Shown piece after piece: positions 59,601 to 64,000 of a DNA stretch of 64,000 nt. Both the position numbers and the translations under genes were made by a program. How positions within the stretch are numbered: the first letter of the stretch is position 1; every line of letters begins with the position of its first letter. Location: NCBI RefSeq assembly GCF_000247695.1, contig NW_004624783.1, positions 4,824,034-4,888,033 on the forward strand, written 5' to 3'. The notes below the pieces were generated by a model. It made no database searches, had not been told where the DNA came from, and worked only from the letters and a program-made list of their open reading frames with translations. This DNA is from Heterocephalus glaber. Lineage: Eukaryota > Chordata > Mammalia > Rodentia > Bathyergidae.

Positions 59601-60837
59601 CTATTGATTAAGTTAGTGCACTTCCAATCCAGTCACCTTCCAAAAACCCCACTTGTGAACACATGAGAACTTTGGGAATATTTTTGATCCAAACCTCCAA
59701 CTCTGTCTTTTTTGGCAGCCACCTGCTGCCGGGGTCATCAAAGAGGATACATTTCTAGAAGGAAGAGAGGGGCTTTGGAGCAGAAAGACAGGGCTTAAGC
59801 CCTGCCTCTACCCTTGTTAAATCTCTGAGCTTCTCACCTGCAGAAGGGGGATAATGGCCACCTTGCAGAGCTTTCCTGGCAAGCCCTGGATATAAATGGC
59901 CCTGTGTGTGCCTGTCTAATCAAAACCTTTCACCTGCCTTACTAGAACTCCCATCTTGACAGTTCCACCCAGATCCCTGGTTCTCAACCCTGGCTGCGCA
60001 CTAGCAGGAGCTGTAAGAACATTCCCATGCCTAGCTTCCTCACTCGCCAACGGGAACCCGATCTCTGGATCAGTGTATGTGTTAAAAGCCTGCCCGGTGA
60101 TCCTAACATGCAAGCAAGGTTGAATCTCAGAGAATGCACCACTGTCCAATGGGTGCCACCTCCAGCAGGAATGGCTATGGGGACTCCCATTCCAACCTTG
60201 CCCAGACTTGGAGAGGTCCTCAGTGACTCAACCTGAGGGATGTCATTTTCTCACAAGTCTTGCCCATTCCCATACTATGGAGTGAGGTAGGAAGAGATAA
60301 GAAAGAGCTGGGAGGATTTGAGAGAACAAAGTCCATCTCCACAGATGGCACAGATTTGTCTTCTGGAAAAAAGAAAAAAAGAAAAAAGATTTGTCTTCTG
60401 GGTAAATGCAAGATGAGTTGGGAATTTTAGGAGGAAGGGCAAGTCTTTGTGTGAGGCAGGCAGGCCAGTAGCCAGAGTGGCCACCAGGAGCAGCCAATCT
60501 CCCACACCCGAACAATTAAGTGCTTGCTGTAGCCAAATTGAGGCCCCTGGATTGAAAGGGGGGCTACATGTAGTAAGACTTTAAGGCTCACAGCTCTCCA
60601 AAATTACCTTTTTGTCCTTGGTCATCTTCCGAAATCTAGCAACGACTTACTGAGGAGCTACAGACAGTGGAAAATGGTTACCATGACAACCCAACCCTGG
60701 AAGTGATGGAGACCTCTTCCGAGATGCAGGAGAAGAAGGTGGTCAACCTTAATGGGGAGCTTGGGGACAGTTGGATCGTCCCTCTGGACAACCTGACCAA
60801 GGATGACCTAGATGAGGAGGAAGACACACACCTCTAG
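16328..60837 (+). CDS. PODXL: PODXL (podocalyxin), eight coding exons
   Basis: Podocalyxin is a CD34-family type I sialomucin of podocyte foot processes, vascular endothelium and blood progenitors. Its charged mucin ectodomain is anti-adhesive, and its tail links to ezrin and NHERF adaptors. The coding join is 16328-16403, 53812-54417, 55546-55802, 56099-56188, 58349-58496, 58753-58814, 59028-59195, 60640-60837. It stays in frame for 534 residues, close to the roughly 526-558 of human isoforms. Intron phases are 1,1,0,0,1,0,0 and all introns are GT-AG. Layout: signal peptide about 1-20; Ser/Thr/Pro mucin about 26-305; four cysteines C316, C343, C357, C371; transmembrane about 438-459; cytoplasmic tail 460-534 ending DTHL, a class I PDZ ligand. 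N-glycosylation sequons are at N133, N311 and N330. The ectodomain is diverged while the tail is nearly identical to what I recall of human. No disabling change is seen. Exon boundaries are predicted, without transcript evidence. Confidence 0.96.
18359..18430 (+). repeat. GA/GAC-rich low-complexity tract
   Basis: Imperfect GAG, GAC and GAT triplets. The frame through it is an artefact. Confidence 0.8.
18930..19070 (+). repeat. MIR-like SINE
   Basis: AACCTCTCCAAGCCTCAGTT and neighbouring text match MIR. Confidence 0.55.
20615..20725 (-). repeat. MIR-like SINE (antisense)
   Basis: CATTTTCCAGATGAGGGTGT and TCCCTTGCCCAAGTTCCTTG are antisense MIR landmarks. Confidence 0.5.
21082..21222 (+). mobile_element. 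B1-ID composite SINE, 5' truncated
   Basis: AGGCTGAGGCAGAAAGATTG, GACGGTGTCTCAGAATAAAA, then an ID body with GGGGATGTAGCTCAGG and GGGTTCAATCCC. Confidence 0.78.
21296..21440 (+). repeat. Polypurine GAAA/GGAA tract
   Basis: A nearly pure purine run of about 145 nt, continued after the adjoining ID fragment by AGAAAGAGAGAGAAAGG. All frames through it are artefacts. Confidence 0.92.
21437..21503 (+). mobile_element. ID-type SINE, 5' truncated, inside the GA tract
   Basis: It starts at the CCGCCACCTGC middle of the ID body, keeps the B box GAGTTCGATCC and has an A tail. Confidence 0.85.
22375..22505 (+). repeat. L2-like 3' end
   Basis: AAGCTGTAAGTTCCACAAGG through TGTTCAGTAAATACTTGCTG matches the conserved L2 3' tail. 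Confidence 0.65.
22930..23035 (+). mobile_element. B1-like SINE
   Basis: ACCTGTAATCCCAGCACTCA, AAGTTCAAGGCCAGCCTGAA and an A-rich tail; the middle is shortened. Confidence 0.78.
23250..23422 (+). mobile_element. B1-ID composite SINE
   Basis: B1 body with GGGCATGGTAGCAGATGCC and CCTGTTTCAAAATGAAAAG, followed by a short ID remnant. Confidence 0.65.
23446..23526 (+). mobile_element. ID-type SINE
   Basis: GGCAAGCGCAAGGTCCTGAG and GTTTGATCCCCAGTAC, a younger-type ID with a short tail. Confidence 0.8.
24180..24335 (+). repeat. MIR-like SINE
   Basis: TTGACACTTGCTAACTTTGT and CCTCGGTTTCCCCAGGAAT follow MIR order. Confidence 0.6.
25400..25555 (-). mobile_element. B1-like SINE (antisense) with TATG repeat
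   Basis: A TATGTATG tract precedes GAGACAGCGTCTTGCTATG, CTGGCCTCGAACTCAC and GCTGGGATTACAGG. Confidence 0.8.
25762..25902 (+). mobile_element. B1-like SINE, no internal duplication
   Basis: GGCCGGGCGTGGTGGTGCAG, GAGGCAGGAGGATTGCC and a single TTCAAGGCCAGCCTGAACT, with an AACAACAAC tail. Confidence 0.85.
26000..28040. other. Unique intronic DNA, nothing recognised
   Basis: No SINE or exon is recognised. A CAGGTGAGTG at about 26323 has donor-like shape but no coding support. Confidence 0.4.
28045..28245 (+). mobile_element. ID SINE followed by B1 SINE
   Basis: ID body (GGATGTGGCTCAGTGGTACA; CCTAGGTTCAATGCC) is followed directly by a B1 body (GGCGTCGTGGTACACACC; GAGGCAGGAGGATCATA). Confidence 0.75.
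30369..30472 (-). mobile_element. ID-type SINE (antisense), 13-bp TSD
   Basis: CTTATATTTTTTT at 30356-30368 repeats at 30473-30485. The body holds GGTACCAGGCATCGAACTCG. Confidence 0.87.
31545..31770 (+). repeat. Old L1-type 3' fragment
   Basis: GCCCATCAGCACTAAAATGG, then ATAGAATAACGGAATGAAAA, then GATGAATCGCACAAATCAG follow an old L1/HAL1-like 3' region. Confidence 0.6.
31795..31878 (+). mobile_element. Older-subfamily ID SINE
   Basis: GCACTTGCTTAGCATGTGAG and GCCCTGGGTTTGATCCCAGC show the older ID form, distinct from the GCAAGCGCAAGGTCC type. Confidence 0.8.
33105..33360 (-). mobile_element. Two old ID remnants and a B1 (antisense)
   Basis: Two antisense ID bodies (33108-33182 and 33208-33262) precede an antisense B1 (GGGACAGAGCCTTGCTAAAT; TACTGGGATTACAGGCG). 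Confidence 0.7.
33950..34070 (-). repeat. MIR-like SINE (antisense)
   Basis: CAGATGAGAAAACTGAGGAA then CCTGGCCACACAGTGTACAG. Confidence 0.55.
34663..34726 (+). repeat. Tandem duplication, about 32-nt unit
   Basis: Units 34663-34693 and 34694-34726 share GTTAGGATACAACAAAA and end TGTGTA, with small indels. They abut the LTR fragment at 34.7 kb. Confidence 0.88.
34700..34905 (-). mobile_element. MLT1-like MaLR LTR fragment (antisense)
   Basis: ACTGGGTGGCTTAAACAACA, then TCACAGCTCTGGAAGGC, then GCTGTGTCTTCACATGGC is the antisense order of an MLT1-type LTR. Confidence 0.7.
34906..35420 (-). mobile_element. MaLR LTR fragments (antisense)
   Basis: GGAGAGGTTTATTTTGGCTC and CAGTCCATGGTTGGCAGGC, then CTTCCAAAAGCCCCACC, match a rodent MaLR LTR apparently inserted into the MLT1 copy. 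CTAACCCTAATCACCTCCTC to about 35.4 kb looks like the remainder of the outer LTR. Confidence 0.6.
35560..36075 (+). repeat. Ancient repeat split by a B1
   Basis: TTTTGCAGATGTAATTAAAT and GGGCGGGCCCTAAATCCAG, then after the B1, TGCTTTCAGACCTCTGC. It looks like the same family as the copy at 48.2-48.7 kb; name not certain. Confidence 0.55.
35714..35868 (+). mobile_element. B1 SINE with internal duplication
   Basis: GCCAGGCGTGGTGGCACATG start; TTCAAGGCCAGCC at about 35780 recurs as TTCAGGGCCAGCC about 30 nt later. A GAAA-rich tail follows. GCAGAA is repeated on both flanks. Confidence 0.87.
36080..37825. other. Unique intronic DNA
   Basis: No exon is supported. A weak antisense MIR-like piece is near 37000-37060. 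Confidence 0.4.
37835..38225 (+). mobile_element. MER2-like Tigger DNA transposon, interrupted
   Basis: GTAGAACCTACACACATCTT, ACTTTAAATCATC and CTTGTTTAGGGAGTAATAA match the MER2 interior. TGGAATCCAAGGATGTGGAA and GAAGGGCAGACTGTG match its 3' end. A B1-ID composite separates the two parts. Confidence 0.72.
38015..38170 (-). mobile_element. B1-ID composite SINE (antisense)
   Basis: GTGGTACTGGAGATTGAATC (antisense ID) precedes GGCTAAGTTGCCCAGGCTGG and TGCTGGGATTCCAGGCATG (antisense B1). Confidence 0.72.
38316..38402 (-). mobile_element. ID-type SINE (antisense), 11-bp TSD
   Basis: CCTGCACTTTC at 38305-38315 repeats at 38403-38413. The body holds GGTACCAGGAATTCGAACTC. Confidence 0.9.
38575..38790 (+). 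mobile_element. MER5-like hAT relic
   Basis: CAGAGTGTGGTCCTCCAAGC, then GCAAATGCAAATTCTCATGC, then GGGAATTCTGATGCTCACTG follow a nonautonomous hAT layout. Confidence 0.5.
39149..39246 (+). mobile_element. ID-type SINE, 15-bp TSD with one mismatch
   Basis: GAAATAGGAGCATCC at 39134-39148 matches GAAATGGGAGCATCC at 39247-39261. The body includes GGGGATTTAGCTCAGTGG and GAATTCGATCCCTGGTACC. Confidence 0.9.
39455..39645 (+). mobile_element. B1-ID composite SINE
   Basis: CAGACACAGTGTTGCACATC (B1) to CCTTGTCTCTAAATAAAAA, then a decayed ID (GGGCTGAGGATACAGCTTTC). Confidence 0.7.
39850..39995 (-). mobile_element. B1-like SINE (antisense)
   Basis: AACAGGGTCTCACTATGTAG, GGCTGGCCTTGAACTCAC and CTGGGATTATAGGCC. 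Confidence 0.8.
40015..40148 (+). mobile_element. B1-like SINE, no internal duplication
   Basis: GGCTGGGTATGGTGGAGCTT, GAGGCGGGAGGATTGC, a single TTCAAGGCCAGGC, and an A-rich tail. It faces the preceding antisense B1. Confidence 0.83.
40675..41335 (-). mobile_element. L1 fragment (antisense), interrupted by an ID
   Basis: ATAGTACTCCATTGTGTGTA and TTTATCCATTCATCTGTTGT are the antisense of the L1 3' block GGATGAATGGATAAA and ATGGAGTACTAT. Confidence 0.75.
40931..41012 (-). mobile_element. ID-type SINE (antisense), 12-bp TSD
   Basis: AGAAACAACATG at 40919-40930 repeats at 41013-41024; it sits within the L1 fragment. Confidence 0.92.
41463..41552 (+). mobile_element. ID-type SINE
   Basis: GGGATTTAGCTCAGTGGTTG, GAGTTTGATCCCTGGTACC and an A tail. 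A clean TSD is not evident. Confidence 0.85.
42366..42455 (+). mobile_element. ID-type SINE in L1
   Basis: AACCTGATGGG at 42355-42365 matches AACCTAATGGG at 42456-42466. The middle of the body is shortened. Confidence 0.85.
43030..43250 (-). mobile_element. B1-ID composite SINE (antisense), old
   Basis: GGTACTACGCATTGAATCTA (ID), then AAGACAGGGCATCTCTAAGT and GCTGGGGTTATAGGTGTGC (B1); inserted in the L1. Confidence 0.7.
43705..44265 (+). mobile_element. L1 3' UTR fragment (sense)
   Basis: CAGTGAGATACTACTTCATG, GTTGGTGAGGATGTGGAAAA, ACTATGGAAAATAG and ACAATATGGATGAACTTTG follow the L1 3' region in order. It directly abuts the antisense L1. Confidence 0.85.
44270..44895. other. Intronic DNA, no assignment
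   Basis: No exon or confident repeat call. It may be further decayed L1. Confidence 0.3.
44898..45025 (+). mobile_element. Older ID SINE with GGAT/GACA tail
   Basis: GTGTAGCTCAGTGGTAAAGT and AGTTCGATCCCCAACACC are followed by TGGATGGATGGATAGATAG and GACAGACAGACA. Confidence 0.82.
45690..45775 (+). mobile_element. Older ID SINE
   Basis: GGATGTAGCTCATTAGTAGA and TCTGGGTTTAATCCCAAGCA. Confidence 0.75.
45800..45931 (+). mobile_element. B1-like SINE
   Basis: GCTAGGCGTGATATGGCATC, GAGGCCGGAAGATCAC and an A tail into which the next ID inserted. Confidence 0.75.
45946..46039 (-). mobile_element. ID-type SINE (antisense), 14-bp TSD
   Basis: AAAATCAAATTTTT at 45932-45945 repeats at 46040-46053, within the A tail of the preceding B1. 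Confidence 0.9.
46110..46515 (-). mobile_element. Two nested antisense B1/ID SINEs
   Basis: Antisense ID and B1 landmarks repeat: GTGCTGGGATTACAGGCATG near 46250, an ID at about 46325-46420 with a C-run, and AGTAGCTGGGATTAAGG near 46485. Confidence 0.65.
47165..47265 (-). mobile_element. B1-like SINE (antisense)
   Basis: TCCTCCCGCCTCAGCTTCCC and GTTGGGATTACAGGCATGC. Confidence 0.75.
47492..47704 (+). mobile_element. Tandem pair of ID SINEs sharing one TSD
   Basis: Two complete ID bodies (47492-about 47590 and about 47606-47704), each with A box, B box and A-rich tail. AATAATTAAACAGG at 47478-47491 matches AATAATGAAACAGG at 47705-47718 with one mismatch. A short non-A spacer separates the units. 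Confidence 0.85.
48004..48092 (-). mobile_element. ID-type SINE (antisense)
   Basis: GGTACCGGGGATCAAACTCA and CTGAGCTAAATCCCTGACCC. Confidence 0.85.
48225..48690 (+). repeat. Ancient repeat with a nested tRNA-like SINE
   Basis: TCTTTGCAGATGTAATCAGG, ATGGGCCCTAAGTCCAA, CTACAAGCCAAGGAGC and CTCTAGCCTCCAGAACC form one old repeat. A tRNA-like insert at about 48345-48420 carries TAGGTTCGCTTCCC. Confidence 0.62.
49262..49352 (-). mobile_element. ID-type SINE (antisense)
   Basis: A TTG repeat in the tail, then TACCAGGGATTGAACTTGGG. TGAAATGG occurs on both flanks as a short TSD. Confidence 0.85.
49530..49990 (-). mobile_element. MaLR LTR (antisense)
   Basis: TAACAAAATACCAGAATCTGG and TTGATTTGGCTCATGATTCTGG open an antisense LTR; GGGGTTCAGACCATATCC closes it. 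Confidence 0.68.
50620..50812 (-). mobile_element. B1-ID composite SINE (antisense), old
   Basis: GGGACTGAATCGAGGGGCAC with a C-run, then ACACAGGGTCTTGTAAAAT and TGCCTCAACCTCTCAAATAG. Confidence 0.68.
51185..51480 (+). mobile_element. B1-ID composite with a nested younger ID
   Basis: B1 51190-51300 (CCTATAATCCCAGCACTC) leads into an older ID. A younger ID (51316-51404) splits that older ID, flanked by GGCTAGCGATG at 51305-51315 and GGCTAGGGATG at 51405-51415. Confidence 0.85.
52395..52548 (-). mobile_element. B1-like SINE (antisense)
   Basis: GAGATGGGCTCTTGCTATG, TTGAACTCACTCAGTTGCCC and TTTGCCTCAGCCTCCTG. Confidence 0.72.
52560..52730 (-). mobile_element. B1-ID composite SINE (antisense), old
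   Basis: GGTACGGGAGATTGAACTCA (ID), then AACAGGGTCTTGCTAAGC and CCCAGGCTGGGCTCAAAC (B1). Confidence 0.7.
52731..52820 (-). mobile_element. ID-type SINE (antisense)
   Basis: Poly-T then GTACCAGGGATCAAACTCAG. TGCATCT is repeated on both sides as a short TSD. Confidence 0.85.
52955..53240 (+). repeat. L2-like LINE 3' fragment
   Basis: TACCTCGGGGCCTTTGGAG, then GGACTGTCTGCCCACATTAC and later text follow an L2 3' region; close to exon 2. Confidence 0.55.
53812..54417 (+). CDS. PODXL: PODXL exon 2 (mucin domain)
   Basis: This 606-nt exon encodes residues 26-227 plus split codons, and is very rich in Ser, Thr and Pro with no cysteine, as expected for dense O-glycosylation. The acceptor is CACCAG ending at 53811 after a pyrimidine-rich tract; the donor is GTAAGT at 54418. 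Both introns are phase 1, so the exon is symmetric. The only N-glycosylation sequon here is N133-T-S. Reading into the intron meets a stop two codons past the junction. Confidence 0.95.
54738..55080 (+). mobile_element. hAT-like nonautonomous relic
   Basis: AGTGCTTCTCGGACCCTTTT, CACACATGACACACACCAG and TATGCTGTACATTCTGATTT follow an old hAT-type element. 54980-55080 may be a second relic. Confidence 0.45.
55145..55325 (+). repeat. MIR-like SINE
   Basis: CTCAGTCTCCTTGTTTATAA and AATGGGGATAACGATGG follow MIR. Confidence 0.65.
55546..55802 (+). CDS. PODXL: PODXL exon 3 (mucin stalk)
   Basis: It encodes residues 228-313, still Ser/Thr/Pro-rich, ending at sequon N311-K-T. The acceptor is TTACAG at 55540-55545. 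The donor GTAATT at 55803 is weaker than the others. It enters in phase 1 and leaves in phase 0. Retention of the intron would add three residues and stop. Confidence 0.92.
56099..56188 (+). CDS. PODXL: PODXL exon 4 (first two conserved cysteines)
   Basis: This 90-nt phase 0-0 exon encodes residues 314-343. It carries C316 in VLCESL, the conserved LVLNLT block with sequon N330-L-T, and C343. It opens the cysteine-bonded juxtamembrane domain of the CD34/podocalyxin family. Acceptor TTCCAG ends at 56098; donor GTGAGT starts at 56189. Confidence 0.94.
56643..56692 (+). repeat. (TG)n microsatellite in intron 4
   Basis: About 22 TG units with a few TATG interruptions. Confidence 0.95.
57251..57824. 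mobile_element. Inverted pair of mariner transposase remnants
   Basis: The right part (+) encodes NFWLFPK at 57562-57582 and later FQNCFRKWQ (about 57670-57697), mariner-family C-terminal motifs. The left part (-) encodes [11 protein letters not shown] and YFKGN then a stop (about 57400 back to 57333). The arms are imperfect reverse complements over about 180 nt. TGCTTATATAT near 57252 pairs with a TATATAAGC-type sequence near 57815. Both are broken by stops and indels. Confidence 0.8.
58349..58496 (+). CDS. PODXL: PODXL exon 5 (cysteine domain)
   Basis: It encodes residues 344-392 with the conserved LCRAVKA block, C357 and C371, completing the four-cysteine set. Acceptor AATAG ends at 58348; donor GTGAGT starts at 58497. 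The exon enters in phase 0 and leaves in phase 1. Confidence 0.95.
58753..58814 (+). CDS. PODXL: PODXL exon 6
   Basis: This 62-nt exon encodes residues 393-413, including [15 protein letters not shown], which matches the conserved charged segment before the membrane. Acceptor CCCACAG ends at 58752; donor GTAAAT starts at 58815. The phase 1 entry and phase 0 exit fit both neighbours. Confidence 0.94.
59028..59195 (+). CDS. PODXL: PODXL exon 7 (transmembrane helix)
   Basis: This 168-nt phase 0-0 exon encodes residues 414-469. GVSDMKLGD precedes a transmembrane helix at about 438-459, ending in a CC pair. The basic [10 protein letters not shown] juxtamembrane segment follows; in this family it is the ezrin-binding region. 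Acceptor GGCCAG ends at 59027; donor GTGGGC starts at 59196. Confidence 0.96.
59318..59710 (-). mobile_element. MaLR LTR (antisense) in intron 7
   Basis: GAAGAGGTTTAGTAGTTTGG, CAGTCCATGGTTGGCTGGC and TTAATCTATTGATTAAGTTA match the antisense of the LTR class also seen at 2353 and 34906. Confidence 0.72.
59795..59915 (+). repeat. MIR-like SINE
   Basis: CTCTGAGCTTCTCACCTGCA and GGGGGATAATGGCCACC. Confidence 0.55.
59975..60140 (+). mobile_element. MER5A-like hAT relic
   Basis: GGTTCTCAACCCTGGCTGCG at one end and GCAAGCAAGGTTGAATCTC at the other are the inverted ends of MER5A. Confidence 0.75.
60640..60837 (+). CDS. PODXL: PODXL exon 8 coding part (cytoplasmic tail, stop)
   Basis: It encodes residues 470-534 and the TAG stop at 60835-60837. 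The tail holds acidic and Ser/Thr sites and ends [12 protein letters not shown] is the PDZ ligand for NHERF1/NHERF2. Compared with the human tail as I remember it, I notice only an Asn where human has Ser before LNGELGD. The acceptor AATCTAG ends at 60639. Confidence 0.96.
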   Translation, partial: QRLTEELQTVENGYHDNPTLEVMETSSEMQEKKVVNLNGELGDSWIVPLDNLTKDDLDEEEDTHL

Positions 60838-61134
60838 TCGGGTCTATTGGCTGCCCCTGTCAGCGCCACAGAGCTGCAGACTGACCACCCGAAGTGCCAT
60901 TTGGGCTGGAGAGGAAAATGCCTCCCCATCCGAGGAGGGCAAGACTGGGGAGGGAGTGGACTCTTGAGGGTTACTTCCTCTCAACTCCCCCAGGGCCTTA
61001 ATTTTTTCCCTTCTCAAGATGAACAAATCACATTCTGTTTAGATTCTTCTCATAAAATAACCCACTAGTGCCTGAGCTCAGAGCTGCTGGAAGATGAGCA
61101 GAAGGAAGATGGAGAAAGAGCCATGGAAGGGACT

Positions 61135-61240
61135 TTTGAGATCCTCTAGTAGAATCCTTCACTTTGTAGGTGAGATGACTGAGGCCTAAGGAGGGCAGCT
61201 GGCTGCACAAGGTCACACAGCTACTTGATGACAGATTCCT
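61135..61240 (-). repeat. MIR-like SINE (antisense) in the 3' UTR
   Basis: GATGACTGAGGCCTAAGGAG and AAGGTCACACAGCTACTTG. Confidence 0.6.
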
Positions 61241-63649
61241 CCCTTCAGTCCAGTGCTCATTTGGACCAAGTCACACTGCTGTGTTCACTTGCACCCTCTC
61301 CTCAGAGCTTCCTTGGCTGGGCAGGGGATGACACTACAGTAAGGGCGGGGCGGGGGGGGGGCTTGGAAAGGAAAGCAGGCCCGTACCGTTTCAGGGGATC
61401 TGACTTGCGCAAAAGGACAAGTCTCAAGCTTCTGTCTCCTACCCCAGTCCTGTCTGCCAGAACTCTCTTCCCCTTTCCTTTTACAAACTCTTTCACTCAA
61501 TTTTTAGTCCCACAGGTCATTCATGATCTTGAACCCCTTGCTCTGGATTCTGATCTCCTTGCTTAACGAGGTCAGGACCTCCTCTTCCTCCAGAGTGAAT
61601 GAGATCTGCAGAAGGGACTGGTAGGTGGGTAGGGAGAGAAGGGGAGCATCTCAACCCAGGATGGCCTCCCCAAGGCAGCTGATTCGGGCTTAGCCCTCAC
61701 ACTGGCCCTTCCCCCAAGACTCCTTGAAGATGCCCCCCAAGATCTCCTTTGACCCTCTGCTCTCAGATTTCAGGGACTGAAATCTGCAGTAGTAACTGAA
61801 AGCAAAATGTTTCTCTTGTTCACTGCTAGCTAATGGGATGGATCCCTGAGCCCCAGGTTTCAAGAGTAGTTGTCACAGGACAGTCTTGTCCCAGGGGCCC
61901 TGATTGGCAGAGATGTGTTTCAGTAGACAATCAGTTGAAACTGCTGGAAGACAAGAGTTACTCTCTTTTTCATAGGAAACTCAGGGACTTTTCAAGTTAC
62001 TGAGAGTTTTGTTGTATATGTTTGGGTTTTTTATTGTTTGTTTTTAATGTAGCCCCCCACTACCAAAGGTCAGAGCTCATACTACTGAAGACTTTCAGTC
62101 AGTCTCACTGATTACGATTCTCCTATGCCATAGAGAATGGTCCAATTACATGCAGTAAATTTTAAAATCTCTAATTTCCCACTGACCTAGGTAGGCCTTA
62201 ATGGTTCCTCTTACCTGTGTTCCTGGTGGAGCCTCAGCAGCTCTGCTGTTTCTGGTGGCATCTCAGGGAAACACAAAGCCATGTTTATTCCCCAACATGG
62301 TTTTTATAGGCTCAGAAGTTAGCTACCTGTAGGAAGCTCCTGGCGGCTAGACATAGTGAAGGTTCATCTCAGCTTCTGAGAAGGGGGGATCTTGCATGCA
62401 ATTTTGAACTTTTGGCCATGGTCTGTATTGTTCTGGGAGCATAAATTCCCTCGAACCAACTATCTCCTTTGACAAAATTTAATTAACAAAAGGTAGGAGG
62501 AGCTATGGAGAAGACCTTTGTCCTTCCCTGGCTGCCTGATTCCTTCTTTACAGTCTGTAGCTTTTTGATACCACAGGGGAAAAGGACAGTCAGAGAATCA
62601 AGGGGGCCACCTAGCAAGTTCTCAAGAGTTAGATGCTCTGTTGACAAACATCTGCCCTGTTTCTCTAGCATTTAGGGGTGGGGCAGGAAGGAAAACAGTG
62701 GCAGGTTAAGGAGAAATACAGGAAATATTTTTATTCTGGAAAGAGGTCTGCTTGCTTCCTTCCTGCTCACCACTGAGTTCTGTGTACCCAGTGAGTTTGT
62801 CATGCCATCTCTGTGAAAGGCTAGATTATTGTTCCTTTGGAGATTCTGGGTCACATTGACCAGCTAGGGCATTTGACAGAGATAGCAAATAATTGCTTCT
62901 GCAAAATGATCAGACATTGCAACCCCAAGGGCTCTCTAGAGATGATGACTGCAAGCATTAAGAAACAGAAATGATGGTCAGGAAGAATCTCCGTGGCTCC
63001 ATCCAAGAAGAAGCTGGGGAGGCTTGGAGCTGATCCAGAGGTTCCTTCTTTCTTTGCATCCAAGCTGTGCTGCCTTTTAGCACAACTTCAGAATATGATA
63101 CCAGGTCTTGGCTTGCTCTTACTGCTGAACCATCGGTGTCAATAGACCACACTGGTACCATCTGTAAGTCATCTTCTTCCCATGTCTTTATTGGATTCTC
63201 TGTGCTATCTAGTAATTCTGATTGTGGGGCCAGGAAGAGTTAAGAGGAACACCAGGGGCTCAGCTTGGCAAGACTTCAAACCAGTTGTACCAAAGAGAAG
63301 TTAGGGGCTCTTTATTTTAGTAACAAACTGTGGTTTCCCCAAGGTGTAAAAACCATGAATCGGGGTCCCAAAAGCTACAAAAACCATGGGTCTGATGATT
63401 TTGACTGGATGTAACCTAGTGGGCCCTGAGCTGTCATGTGAGCAGGGAGAGAAACTGCTGTGCTTATAGAAGTATGGAAGAACATGCATCTTAGGACGAT
63501 AGGGGTTAATCTAGAGACACTAGATTTACCCTTTCTTGATAAGGAAAATGAGCAGGTTTATTTAAACTACTTTTTGAATTTATCCTTTTTTTGGCAATAT
63601 ACTGGAGAAACTTTGAAGAACAAATTCAAAGTGATGTATGTTTTCACAA

Positions 63650-63657
63650 TGTAAATA
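63650..63657 (+). promoter_or_regulatory. Pumilio-type element in the 3' UTR
   Basis: TGTAAATA matches the UGUANAUA consensus bound by PUM proteins. It is a short motif, and use is not shown. Confidence 0.35.
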
Positions 63658-63778
63658 CAAGAGCCACATGTTAATCTATTCTGCACTGCTTTAAGTGAAT
63701 ATACTTTGAAAAAAGAAAACATTGAGTTATTTTTCCCCTCTGAACAAGAATGTAAATGTCTATTTTACTAGAAACAAG

Positions 63779-63802
63779 TTGTTGTTGTTGTTGTTGTTGT
63801 TT
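63779..63802 (+). repeat. (GTT)n microsatellite in the 3' UTR
   Basis: About eight uninterrupted GTT units. Confidence 0.9.
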
Positions 63803-64000
63803 TCATGAAATACAAGAAGATGGGCTGGTGACAAAGTATTTGCTTTGCAGATTAGGCATTTTTTATTTTCAAATTATCCTTGCTCCTCCCCAGCCAAGTT
63901 CCAGCCATACCAGGAAAGGTCAGAGTTGGTGAGTTGGTTGGAAAGTGAGACAGATGTAGAGATCTAATTTAATCTTTTTCTACAGAAAAAGAACCTGAAG

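Larger units (their letters stand above)
59196..60639 (+). other. PODXL: PODXL intron 7 (1.4 kb)
   Basis: It holds an antisense MaLR LTR fragment, a MIR-like piece and a MER5A-type hAT relic, followed by unique sequence and a short AAAAAG-rich run. Confidence 0.85.
60838..64000 (+). other. PODXL: PODXL 3' UTR, end not reached
   Basis: Sequence after the stop contains no ID or B1 SINE and one old MIR-like piece (about 61135-61240). I find no AATAAA or ATTAAA to the window end. Human PODXL has a long 3' UTR of several kilobases, so the transcript probably continues past 64000 or uses a variant signal such as AATATA or AATACA near 63650-63700. A Pumilio-type element is at 63650-63657 and a GTT repeat at 63779-63802. 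Confidence 0.7.

Noticed and set aside
1..64000. CRISPR arrays, phage or bacterial operons
   Set aside because: No regularly spaced direct repeats or dense unspliced genes; repeats and splicing are clearly mammalian.

Overview
The window is mammalian nuclear DNA, almost certainly from a rodent. It has one multi-exon gene with GT-AG introns, a CpG-island promoter, and about 25% or more interspersed repeats. The repeats are tRNA-derived ID-type SINEs, B1/7SL-derived monomers and fused B1-ID composites, alongside MIR, L2, L1, MaLR and old DNA transposons. B1 plus ID plus B1-ID composites point to a rodent outside the mouse/rat and guinea-pig groups. A squirrel-related or beaver-like lineage fits best, but the species is inferred from repeat style only.

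The gene is PODXL (podocalyxin), on the + strand. Exon 1 (signal peptide) is at 16328-16403 inside a CpG island of about 15.5-16.7 kb. A 37.4 kb intron follows, and exons 2-8 are packed between 53812 and 60837. I could join all eight coding exons in frame. The segments are 76, 606, 257, 90, 148, 62, 168 and 198 nt, totalling 1605 nt and 534 residues. The predicted protein has a signal peptide, a Ser/Thr/Pro-rich mucin region, a four-cysteine juxtamembrane domain, one transmembrane helix and a highly conserved cytoplasmic tail ending in DTHL. The 3' UTR runs from 60838 to the window end, and no canonical polyadenylation signal is visible.

Layout: 1-15.5 kb is upstream intergenic DNA with SINEs, MIR/L2, a MaLR LTR and microsatellites. 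15.5-16.7 kb is the promoter island. 16.4-53.8 kb is intron 1; its first ~4.7 kb has no ID or B1 insertions, 39.6-44.3 kb is a dense L1 block, and the rest is SINE-rich. 53.8-60.8 kb holds the remaining exons. 60.8-64.0 kb is the 3' UTR.

I found no second protein-coding gene, CRISPR array, tRNA gene or bacterial-type system. The most unusual structures are a roughly 570-bp inverted pair of mariner transposase remnants in intron 4, a tandem pair of ID SINEs sharing one target-site duplication, an L1 inverted pair, and a perfect hairpin next to a tandem duplication just upstream of the CpG island.
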